A stretch of DNA of 64,000 bases from Verrucomicrobia bacterium LW23 (GTDB lineage Bacteria; Verrucomicrobiota; Verrucomicrobiia; Methylacidiphilales; UBA1321). The stretch covers positions 62,001 to 126,000 of the forward strand of contig QAZA01000010.1 of the NCBI GenBank assembly GCA_003054695.1. The letters run 5' to 3'. A program made the translations under genes and the position numbers. The notes beneath the pieces were generated by a model, which saw only the letters and a list, made by a program, of their open reading frames with translations, was not told the origin of the DNA and made no database searches. Every line of letters begins with the position of its first letter. The first letter of the stretch is position 1. Shown here one piece after another: positions 47,121 through 54,679 of the stretch.

Positions 47121-47431
47121 ATAAGATGTACTTCTACAAACGGCGCCAGGGCATCACCTTTGCTTTATGCATAAGCACGTTAACTAACAAAAGGATGAAG
47201 CACCTGCGCGGTGTCGGAAGCTGTAGGTTTACTCATGACGGCCGCGCCTGGCAATGCCGACCTTTGCGAAAATCCGAGGCGCGATCGCACACCACAGCAA
47301 AAAGTCTGCAAGGTTGAAGCAACAGTGCGTTAACCCTTCATGGAGGCGTGGTCGCTCGGCAGTGGCGATAGTCCACATTATCTGTCGGAATTCGCTTCCC
47401 TTCTTTCCATTCTTGCCCATACATTGAAACC
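47121..47431. promoter_or_regulatory. Divergent 311-bp spacer
   Basis: Between the leftward SGNH hydrolase and the rightward DUF3365 sensor. No gene, repeat or hairpin of note is seen. Confidence 0.3.
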
Positions 47432-48496
47432 GTGAACCTTACCTTAAAGTTCAATCTCATTTTCTTCGGTGTATTTGCGCTGGGCTTGTCCATTGCCAGC
47501 TACTTTGCGTACAACCAGTTTCAGGAAAACGCGCGTCGCACGGTTATCGATCAGGCCGGGCTGATGATGGAAACCACCCTGGCCACCCGCGCCTATACCA
47601 GCACGCACATCGCCTCCAAGCTCAACACAGGCACGGCGCTGATGAATGAGCTGAAGTCCACACTGGCCACGCTGAAAGCCGCGCCGCCGGAGCTGAAGCT
47701 GCCGGAAAACCTGGACCCCGCCACGCGCGAGCTGCTGACAAAGCAGTACAAGGACCAGATGGCCAAGCTGGAGGAAACCCGCAAAAGGGTGGAAGCCACC
47801 GTCACCAAGTCCGAGACCGACTACCCGGACAAGTTTATCGCGGAAACCGTGCCGGCGTTTGCGGCCACCTCCAACTTTGATTTCCTTCGCAAAAAATATC
47901 CGGAATATACGTACAAGGAAGCGACTCTTAATCCTACAAATCCGCTGCACAAGGCGAGTGACTGGGAGGCCGAAGTTGTGAACACATTCCGCAACAACCC
48001 CGACAAGAAGGACCATTTTGGCCAGCGCCACGCCGAGGGCATCGGCGAGACGCTTTACCTGGCGCGCCCTCTCAAGATTGTCGACCCCAACTGCCTGCGC
48101 TGCCACGACACCCCCGAGCGCGCCCCCGCCACCATGCTGCGCGACTACCCCCAGCTGGGCGGCTTTGGCTGGAAGCTGAACGAGATTATCGGCGCCCAGA
48201 TTGTAAGCGTGCCGATGTCCGTACCGGTTAACATGGCCAACAATGCGTTCTACACGCTGGTCACCTCGCTTACCGCCATGTTTGTGGTGGTGTCGATCAT
48301 CCTCAACATTCTCCTCTACTTTACCGTCATCCTGCCCGCCCGCCGCCTCTCCGAGATGGCGAACGACGTAAGCAACGGCAACATGGACGCGCCGGAGCTT
48401 CCCGTAAACGGCAGCGACGAAATCTCGACTCTCACCGATGCGTTTAACCGCATGTACCGCAGCCTCGCCAAAGCCATGAAGATGCTGGAAGGGTAA
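47432..48496 (+). CDS. DUF3365/Tll0287-like heme sensor with HAMP domain
   Basis: 354 residues from a GTG. TM1 lies at about 8-27 and a periplasmic domain at about 30-270, with a c-type heme-binding motif CLRCH (Cys221, Cys224, His225) in DPNCLRCHDTPERAP. TM2 lies at about 275-300, followed by a HAMP segment (LPARRLSEMANDVSNGNMD). It ends 50 residues after the HAMP start with no kinase, cyclase or methyl-accepting domain of its own. In Tll0287-type proteins the heme suggests redox or gas sensing. The next gene (213 bp on, same strand) is a kinase-cyclase, so the two could form a sensor/output pair. Confidence 0.85.
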   Translation: MNLTLKFNLIFFGVFALGLSIASYFAYNQFQENARRTVIDQAGLMMETTLATRAYTSTHIASKLNTGTALMNELKSTLATLKAAPPELKLPENLDPATRELLTKQYKDQMAKLEETRKRVEATVTKSETDYPDKFIAETVPAFAATSNFDFLRKKYPEYTYKEATLNPTNPLHKASDWEAEVVNTFRNNPDKKDHFGQRHAEGIGETLYLARPLKIVDPNCLRCHDTPERAPATMLRDYPQLGGFGWKLNEIIGAQIVSVPMSVPVNMANNAFYTLVTSLTAMFVVVSIILNILLYFTVILPARRLSEMANDVSNGNMDAPELPVNGSDEISTLTDAFNRMYRSLAKAMKMLEG

Positions 48497-48709
48497 CATT
48501 TGTGCCGTCGCCACGCAGCGCCGCGCCGCGTGGCTTACCCTCCCGTTTTGTTAGCTCGGTTAACATCCAATTCGGTACAAATAAGATCTTCTTTTCTCTG
48601 CCGCGATAAAATGCTATAGCGCCTTTTCAACGCGTTCTCATTTAACCGCAGCCCGTCGCCGCCGCCTCCCCCATTTACCGAGGCGGGAACGGCCCGGCCG
48701 CACCTTGAT

Positions 48710-51334
48710 ATGATCGACGAAATCGGACTCCGCGAAGGAGACATGCTGGGCAAGTACCAGATCTACGACGTCCTGGGCAGTGGTGCCATGGGCGTCGTCT
48801 ATCGGGCCCTGCACACCACGCTGCAAAGTTACGTCGCCGTTAAGGTACTGCCGCTTTCGCTCACGCAGTCCAATCCCGATCTCGCGGAGCGTTTCCTTCG
48901 CGAGGCGCAGATCATGGCGCGCATTCGCGATCCCAACGTCGTCAGCGTTATCGACGTGGACCAGGACCCGGCGTCCGGCCTGTGCTACATCGTGCTGGAG
49001 TACGTGGCCGGCGGCACGCTTGGCGATGCCATCGGCCGTGCCAAAAAGGGGGGGGAGGGCGGCAAAGCTATCGCGGAGAGCCACATCCTGCGCATTGGCG
49101 CGGATATTGCGCACGCCCTCATCGTCGCGAACGAGAACCACGTGGTCCATCGCGACATCAAACCCGACAACATCATGCTGGACGGCCGCGGCCGCGCCAA
49201 GCTGTCGGACCTGGGCCTGGCCAAAATCAGCAACGCCGGGGCGATGAGCCTGACGCAGAACAACGCGTTTATGGGCACGCCGGCCTACATGTCGCCGGAG
49301 CAGGCCTCCGACGCCAAGACGAGCGACACGCGCGACGACATCTACAGCCTGGGCGCGACGCTGTACCACGCCCTCACGCTCAACCTGCCGTACGACCTCG
49401 AGACGCACTATAATATCATCGCCGCGCTCATCAAAAAGCCGACGCCCAACCCACGCAGCCTGCGGCCGGATATCTCCGACGCGACGACCGCCGTGGTGAT
49501 GAAGATGATGGCCAAGACGCGCGAGGACCGCTACCAGACTGCCCAGGATCTGCTGCAGGATCTCGAGCTGGCCCACCACAACCTGCAGCATGCAGGCGGA
49601 ACGGCGCAAGGCCTTGCGGCAGAGCCTTTTCTGTACGGCAAGGGCGATCTCCCCGATATCTCCGCCGACCGCGCGCGCCGCTCGGGCATCGAGCTGCCGC
49701 CGCGCACCCCCGTCCCCCCGCCCACCTCGTCCATCACCCCCGTGGCGCCGCAGTCCACCGCCGCCGGTTTTGCGCCCGCCACCGTCAAGATGTCGAAGAC
49801 GGCGGCCGCGCGCCAGCCTGCCTCCCGCCAGTGCGCCGTGCTGTTCCTCGATATCGTCGGCTACTCCAAGCTCGATCTGGAGCCGCAGTATGCCGTCAAA
49901 CGGATCTTTAACGATTACCTGGACTACTCGCTGACCAAAGCGGCCGAGGAAAAAGGCATCCTGGAGTACATCACCGAGGGCGACAAACAGACGCGCGTTG
50001 ACGCAGATCAGCGCATTATCCTGGATACCGGCGACGGCGCGGCCGTCTGCTTTATGCAGGACCACGAGGAAGCGCTGATCGCCGCGCTGATCTTCCAGCG
50101 CTCCATCCTGGCGCTGTGCCACCAGTCCAACTACGACATCGCCGTGCGCCTGGGCATCCACTCCGGCCCGGTCAAGCTGATCGAAGACATCCACGGCAAG
50201 AAGAATCCGATCGGCAACGGCATCAACACCGCCCAGCGGATCATGAGCTTCTCCGCCGGCAACCAGCTCTGCATCTCCCGCAACTACTACGAGAATGTGG
50301 CCTGCGTGGCGGAGTACTACCGCAAATGCTGCCGCTACCTCGGCGCCCGCCTGGACAAGCACGAGATGGAGCACGTGCTGTACGAGTACCGCGACACCGA
50401 GCTGGAACCCTACCTGCCCGAGCCCCTGCCCGTGCTGGAGGAGAAGGCCAAGATCATCAAGCCGGCCACCCCCACGCCCAAGGCCCCCGAGGTGCTGGAT
50501 ATCGAGGCCGAACGGGTCCCCACCACGCTTTCCCTGCCCAATGCCGAGCAGCAGCAGCCTGGCACCGCCACGGAGATTTTCTCCGACTTCGCCAAATCGG
50601 TAGCGCCGGACCAGGCCTTTGCCCCATCCAGGCCGCCCAGCTCCATCCCCCCGGGTTGGAACCCTGAACTGCTGTCCACCCTGGAAAAGCAGCTGGCCAA
50701 GTATGTGGGCCCCGTGGCACGAGCGCTGGTCAAAAAGGCCGCGGCGAGCAACGCCACGCTTACTGGCCTGATTGAGGCGCTGGCGATGGAAATTACCAAG
50801 CCCGAGGACCGGCAGCGGTTTCAGCGCGATACCTCCCTGCCCAGCACCATCGCGCCGTCGGCGTCGGTCACCAGCCTCAATGCGCGGGGTGGACTCACCT
50901 CCCTTTCCGCCAGCCAGCAGCGCATTGTACTGCCTGGCGCGCCGTCCACCAGCGTGCCGCCGCAACCCAACCGCAGCCGGGTGGAGCTCCCGCTTGTTAA
51001 CGCACCTGCCGCCGCCCCCGCCCAGCCCACGTTTGTGGCGCCGCCCCGCCCGCCCGCGCCGCAACCTGCTCCGCAGCAAAGCATTGCGCCGGCGCCCGCC
51101 GAGCCCCAGCGCCCGGCCAGCAGCGTCATCCCCGCCACCCCCTCCTTTACGCAGGAGGAGCTGGAGATCGTCTCCGGCCGCCTGGCCAAGATCGTCGGCC
51201 CCATCGCCAAAGTCCTCGTCAAGCGCGCCTCCGCCCGCACCAACAGCATCGACGAGCTCATCGAAGCTCTCCTGCCGGAGATCCCCAACGAGCACGACCG
51301 GCAAAAGTTTGTGAGCAGCCTGTACCAGCAGTAA
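48710..51334 (+). CDS. Ser/Thr protein kinase fused to class III nucleotide cyclase
   Basis: 874 residues. The kinase at about 15-290 has GSGAMGVVYRA, Lys45 in VAVKVL, HRDIKPDN (Asp149), DLG in place of DFG (Asp167), and GTPAYMSPEQ. A Pro-rich linker follows. The class III cyclase at about 370-560 has metal Asp381 (LFLDIVGYSKL), Asp442 (DTGDGAAVCF) and the transition-state pair Asn506/Arg510 in GNGINTAQRI. The Lys that normally selects adenine at the -3 position of GD is Leu, so ATP versus GTP use is open. After a disordered stretch come two related helical repeats (about 655-705 and 815-872), each with LAKxVGPxAxxLVK. No membrane segment is seen. Confidence 0.93.
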   Translation: MIDEIGLREGDMLGKYQIYDVLGSGAMGVVYRALHTTLQSYVAVKVLPLSLTQSNPDLAERFLREAQIMARIRDPNVVSVIDVDQDPASGLCYIVLEYVAGGTLGDAIGRAKKGGEGGKAIAESHILRIGADIAHALIVANENHVVHRDIKPDNIMLDGRGRAKLSDLGLAKISNAGAMSLTQNNAFMGTPAYMSPEQASDAKTSDTRDDIYSLGATLYHALTLNLPYDLETHYNIIAALIKKPTPNPRSLRPDISDATTAVVMKMMAKTREDRYQTAQDLLQDLELAHHNLQHAGGTAQGLAAEPFLYGKGDLPDISADRARRSGIELPPRTPVPPPTSSITPVAPQSTAAGFAPATVKMSKTAAARQPASRQCAVLFLDIVGYSKLDLEPQYAVKRIFNDYLDYSLTKAAEEKGILEYITEGDKQTRVDADQRIILDTGDGAAVCFMQDHEEALIAALIFQRSILALCHQSNYDIAVRLGIHSGPVKLIEDIHGKKNPIGNGINTAQRIMSFSAGNQLCISRNYYENVACVAEYYRKCCRYLGARLDKHEMEHVLYEYRDTELEPYLPEPLPVLEEKAKIIKPATPTPKAPEVLDIEAERVPTTLSLPNAEQQQPGTATEIFSDFAKSVAPDQAFAPSRPPSSIPPGWNPELLSTLEKQLAKYVGPVARALVKKAAASNATLTGLIEALAMEITKPEDRQRFQRDTSLPSTIAPSASVTSLNARGGLTSLSASQQRIVLPGAPSTSVPPQPNRSRVELPLVNAPAAAPAQPTFVAPPRPPAPQPAPQQSIAPAPAEPQRPASSVIPATPSFTQEELEIVSGRLAKIVGPIAKVLVKRASARTNSIDELIEALLPEIPNEHDRQKFVSSLYQQ

Positions 51335-51394
51335 GGGCGTGGAGGGGGGGAGTGAAGTTGACTCGCGACAGGAAAGCTCCATGCCTCATTCAGT

Positions 51395-51485
51395 CTTGGC
51401 GGAACTTTCCGTCCTTGGCGATGTTATCTGCCTTAGATTCAAGGTATTACAGATAATATCCCCAAGGACGGAAAGTTCCGCCAAG
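51395..51485. repeat. Palindromic element copy 2
   Basis: Arms CTTGGCGGAACTTTCCGTCC and its complement, with ATATC/GATGT-type inner sequence around a 30-nt loop. It nearly matches the element at 31504-31593. It lies between the kinase and RDD genes. Confidence 0.85.
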
Positions 51486-51625
51486 GGGGACGATCTCAGA
51501 CCAGTTCGCACAAGCACCATCGTTCTTTTTCGCTCCCGATTCGTGCGATTCGTGCAATTCGTGGTTGTCCCCCACTCTCCGCCCCGGTAGGCTGGGAGCT
51601 TGATTACCGACTGACCGACCTGACC

Positions 51626-52396
51626 ATGCAACAAGTTTCTCTATGGGATGAATCCGCCGCGAACCTTGCCACACCGGAGCAGGTGGATCTTAAGCTGGAG
51701 ATCGCCAACGTGGGCAGCCGCGGGCTGGCGCTGATGATCGACCTGCTGGTGCGGTACAGCGTCGTCTTTGTCCTCTACATTATCGTAACGCTCAGCTACC
51801 GCTACGTTGGCTCCGGCGAGCCCGACCTGGGGGTGACCGGCTTTACGGTCCTGTTCTTCCTTATCGTGTTTGTCTCCGAGTGGTTTTACTTTACGCTGTT
51901 TGAGTGGCTGTGGAACGGCCAGACGCCCGGCAAGCGCATCATGAACCTGCGCGTCATCAAGATGGATGGCTCCCCCGTGGGCGTGCTGGAGGTGTTTATG
52001 CGTAACTTCCTGCGCCCCATCGATACCTCGGCCATCATGGCCCTCGTCGGCATGGCATTCATCTTCTTCCACCCTCGGGGCCAGCGCCCCGGCGATCTCG
52101 CCGCGCGCACCCTCGTCATCCGCGAGATCCCGATCGACTGGAGCATCTTCCTGGCCAACCCCGAGCCCGAACCCGGCACCAACGCCGCAGCCATTACCCG
52201 CATTGTACTGGCTCCCAACGAGTTAGAACTGCTGCAACGCTACCTGCACCGCGCCGGCAAGCTGGACCCGGAGGTGAAGGAGAAGCTGGCCGCTCAGGTT
52301 AAATCCTCCCTCATGCCCGCCGTGCGCAGCACCGACCTCCAATCCTCTCCCCTCCCCCCGCAGGCGTGGCTGGAGGAGCTCTCGAAGCGGGTGTAA
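51626..52396 (+). CDS. RDD family membrane protein
   Basis: 256 residues. The RDD domain at about 28-165 has the usual N-terminal Arg in NVGSRGLALMIDLL, TM helices VVFVLYIIVTLSYRYV and GFTVLFFLIVFVSEWFYF, the conserved NGQTPGKRIMNLRVI and, later, HPRGQRPGDLAARTLVI. The C-terminal cytoplasmic tail of about 90 residues is helical. RDD proteins are poorly understood, and some act in ion transport. A spacer with a palindromic repeat separates it from the kinase-cyclase gene. Confidence 0.92.
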   Translation: MQQVSLWDESAANLATPEQVDLKLEIANVGSRGLALMIDLLVRYSVVFVLYIIVTLSYRYVGSGEPDLGVTGFTVLFFLIVFVSEWFYFTLFEWLWNGQTPGKRIMNLRVIKMDGSPVGVLEVFMRNFLRPIDTSAIMALVGMAFIFFHPRGQRPGDLAARTLVIREIPIDWSIFLANPEPEPGTNAAAITRIVLAPNELELLQRYLHRAGKLDPEVKEKLAAQVKSSLMPAVRSTDLQSSPLPPQAWLEELSKRV

Positions 52397-52646
52397 GGGA
52401 AAAAGGTAATCGAAGGAGAAAATTACTTCCTCCTTCAACTTTCTTCCTTCCCCCCTTCGCGGTCTTCGCGTCCTTTGCGTCCTTCGCGCTAACCCCCCTG
52501 CCGTTTTGCCAGACAGTATGTGGATCGGTGGAGCTTAGCGCCTGGGCGTTTTTCGCGCAAAGGGCGCCGAGGACGCATAGGCCGCTAAGGGGGGGATAGA
52601 GATGATGGTTTATATATTGTTGTCTATTTCTTTTCCTTTTCTTTCC
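52397..52646. repeat. Spacer with imperfect palindrome of CTTCGCG-type repeats
   Basis: Left arm about 52450-52489 and right arm 52554-52594 pair imperfectly. The left arm is a degenerate 9-10-nt tandem (CTTCGCGTC, CTTTGCGTC, CTTCGCGCT). The right end GCCGCTAAGGGGG is shared with the element at 35314-35429. Confidence 0.65.
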
Positions 52647-53882
52647 TTAGTGAAGTCGGCTTGTCGGCAGCGCTGCGAGCTGTTCGGCGTAGGTGTCGCG
52701 ACTGGAATACAGCCCGGGTAATCCGGGAAGAAAATCTCCGAAAGCGTTGACTTCCAACACGTAAGGGCGGCGCGTGCGGGCGCTGAGCATCAGGTCGATA
52801 CCCACGCACTGGCAGCGCGGGAAGGCGCGGGCGACGACCGCCTCCGCCGTCTCCAGCGCACGGGTCCATGCAGCCTCGCCAATGTGCGCGCGCAGTGCCG
52901 CCACATCGCCGCGGGTGCCGCCCAGGTGCAGGTTGGTGATGGGGTGCCGGCTCAGTCGCACGGCCACGTGAGTCGCCCTCCCCGCGATGACCACGATGCG
53001 CAGGTCGTACGTCTGCCCCGCAAAGCTGTCCTTGGGCATCCACTCCTCCACCAGCGAGCGTTCGGCACGCGCAAACTCCAGCAGCGGAAGCACTTCCGCC
53101 TGGCCTGCATAACGGCGCACTTTGCGGGAGTTGTACCAGCGCACCACCTCGCCGGCGCTCCCCTCCCCGCGCACCATCTCCAGGGAAGAGACCGCGACCA
53201 GCGGGTAACCGGCCGCGGCGGGGCCCATGCGCAAGGCAATAACGCCGGATGCCGACGAGCCGGCGCAGGGCTTGATGAAGACGGCGCGGAGCTGCTTTTC
53301 CCGCATCCTGCTCAAAAGCGCCTGGCCGTCGCCAAGGAGGCAGTGCGACGGCGGCGTCGGCACTCCAGCCGTTTCTAACGTCATCTGGCACAACTGCTTA
53401 TCAAACATCGTAAGCAGGTCCTCCGGTGGATTGACCCAGTGCACTCCGCGCGGCTTCAGCACGTCCCGCACGTGCCGCAGGGCAAGTATCCAGCCCAGAA
53501 ACCACTGCCACATCGGCGCAATCGCCCCACGGTCGGGCTGCATCGCGTCGATCTCCCGGCGGCTGATGCAGCGATAGACAGGCGGCAGCGCCCCGTGGGT
53601 GTCGTTGTCAAACGCATCCTCCTCGCCCAGGCGCAGAAGCATCCGCTCCGTCTCAAAGCATTGCCCGGGGGAGTCCAGCTTGACGATCGCGCCCGGGGGG
53701 ATGTCGCGGGCCCAGGGGGGATTGCCCGCGCCTTGCGTTACATCACCAACAGCGGCAAGCACATCCAGCCACGGCACAACCACAAGGGGCAGCGCTTTAT
53801 CCCGCGCCGCCGCCGCGGTCGCAAGCGTGCGCTTGTGGCCGGGGATGCCGATGAGTACAAAGGGGTGTGATTGCGTTGTCAC
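52647..53882 (-). CDS. ATP-grasp protein, STM4014-like
   Basis: 411 residues from a GTG at 53882. That start is chosen because the GTG overlaps the ATGTGA end of the upstream gene, giving tight translational coupling. The ATP-grasp core shows FDKQLCQMTLETAGVPTP, VFIKPCAGSSASGV, LVEEWMPKDSFAGQTYDLRIVV and a C-terminal IDLMLSARTRRPYVLEVNAFGDF with metal and ATP ligands. The N-terminal pre-ATP-grasp part is variable. The closest named family is STM4014, which lies in a cluster of unknown function in Salmonella; the other cluster members are not here. It probably forms a peptide-like or ester bond on an unknown substrate. Confidence 0.8.
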   Translation of the reverse strand: MTTQSHPFVLIGIPGHKRTLATAAAARDKALPLVVVPWLDVLAAVGDVTQGAGNPPWARDIPPGAIVKLDSPGQCFETERMLLRLGEEDAFDNDTHGALPPVYRCISRREIDAMQPDRGAIAPMWQWFLGWILALRHVRDVLKPRGVHWVNPPEDLLTMFDKQLCQMTLETAGVPTPPSHCLLGDGQALLSRMREKQLRAVFIKPCAGSSASGVIALRMGPAAAGYPLVAVSSLEMVRGEGSAGEVVRWYNSRKVRRYAGQAEVLPLLEFARAERSLVEEWMPKDSFAGQTYDLRIVVIAGRATHVAVRLSRHPITNLHLGGTRGDVAALRAHIGEAAWTRALETAEAVVARAFPRCQCVGIDLMLSARTRRPYVLEVNAFGDFLPGLPGLYSSRDTYAEQLAALPTSRLH

Positions 53883-54370
53883 ATTCCTGGGCGTATGTCT
53901 TCCCTGGCGGGTGGAAGATTCCGCGCCCGACGGAACTCGGCTTTGGGCTGCCCCACCTCGTGAATTTCCGTCACGTGCAAATCCTCCCACACCCGGCCAT
54001 CGGCTTCTCTTCGATACATCAAATACCCGGTACAGTCTATGTACATTGCCCATCCTCCCGTTGCGAAGATGCCACTGAGATACGGTTTCCTGAAGGCTTT
54101 AAGCTGCCTTGCGACGCTCTGCGGCGATCTGGGCATGCCAGTGTTCCAGTACGACTTCGAGTTATCAAGCTCGGTAAAAAAGCTGTAGCCCTTCCCCACG
54201 GTAAGGTGCCCCTTGTAACGCTTCGATTCCCCGAAGGCCATTCCTGGAGATGCCGCCGGCTCCGCCCCGCGTTGCGGTGCTGCCGCATGCGACGATGGAT
54301 TTGCGTACGAGCGCGTGTTGCAAAGTAGCATGCTCAAAGCACAAAAGTGTATCAAAAGCCGCCGGTCCAT
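53879..54370 (-). CDS. Small secreted protein, 163 aa
   Basis: No recognised family. A signal peptide (MDRRLLIHFCALSMLLCN, cleavage near SYA) precedes a mature domain with a run of aromatic and Gly residues (YKGHLTVGKGYSFFTELDNS, GGWAMYIDCTGYLMYRR). The last codons overlap the start of the ATP-grasp gene by 4 bases, so the two are translated together and likely act together. One idea (inference) is that this small exported protein is the substrate or partner of the ATP-grasp enzyme. Confidence 0.7.
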   Translation of the reverse strand: MDRRLLIHFCALSMLLCNTRSYANPSSHAAAPQRGAEPAASPGMAFGESKRYKGHLTVGKGYSFFTELDNSKSYWNTGMPRSPQSVARQLKAFRKPYLSGIFATGGWAMYIDCTGYLMYRREADGRVWEDLHVTEIHEVGQPKAEFRRARNLPPAREDIRPGM

Positions 54371-54679
54371 TCGTAACCTCCTGTCGTTCAGCCAAGATCG
54401 CGCCTTGGGGCCGGCTTATTACAAGCGGAGCTTGTTCGTGTGGCGGGATGCGACCCGGCTCTCGTCGCATCAAAAAAGCGCCGCAACAGGTCCGCAATCG
54501 TTTACACAGGATAACTGTCTTGCACTAAGGCGGTTAGCTATGTATTCGTACTGTCGGTTGCGCTTTGCTCCAGGCCAATTCTCGGAGAATCGTGGACTTT
54601 TTCCGCAACCCCGCTACTATTGAGAGATACAGCGCACCGGGTCTCTGCAACTTTCCTTCCGCCCGCGTGCTTTTCACTA
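54371..54679. promoter_or_regulatory. Divergent spacer
   Basis: Upstream of both the small secreted gene and the Lon-like gene. It includes a TTG-started frame (54620) leading into the latter, less likely than its ATG at 54680. Nothing else is seen. Confidence 0.3.

Noticed and set aside
49208-49220. DLG instead of DFG in the kinase as a sign of a dead kinase
   Set aside because: DLG is common in active bacterial Ser/Thr kinases; the other catalytic residues are intact.
48638-51382. 914-residue leftward frame
   Set aside because: Antisense of the kinase-cyclase gene, whose motifs are unmistakable.
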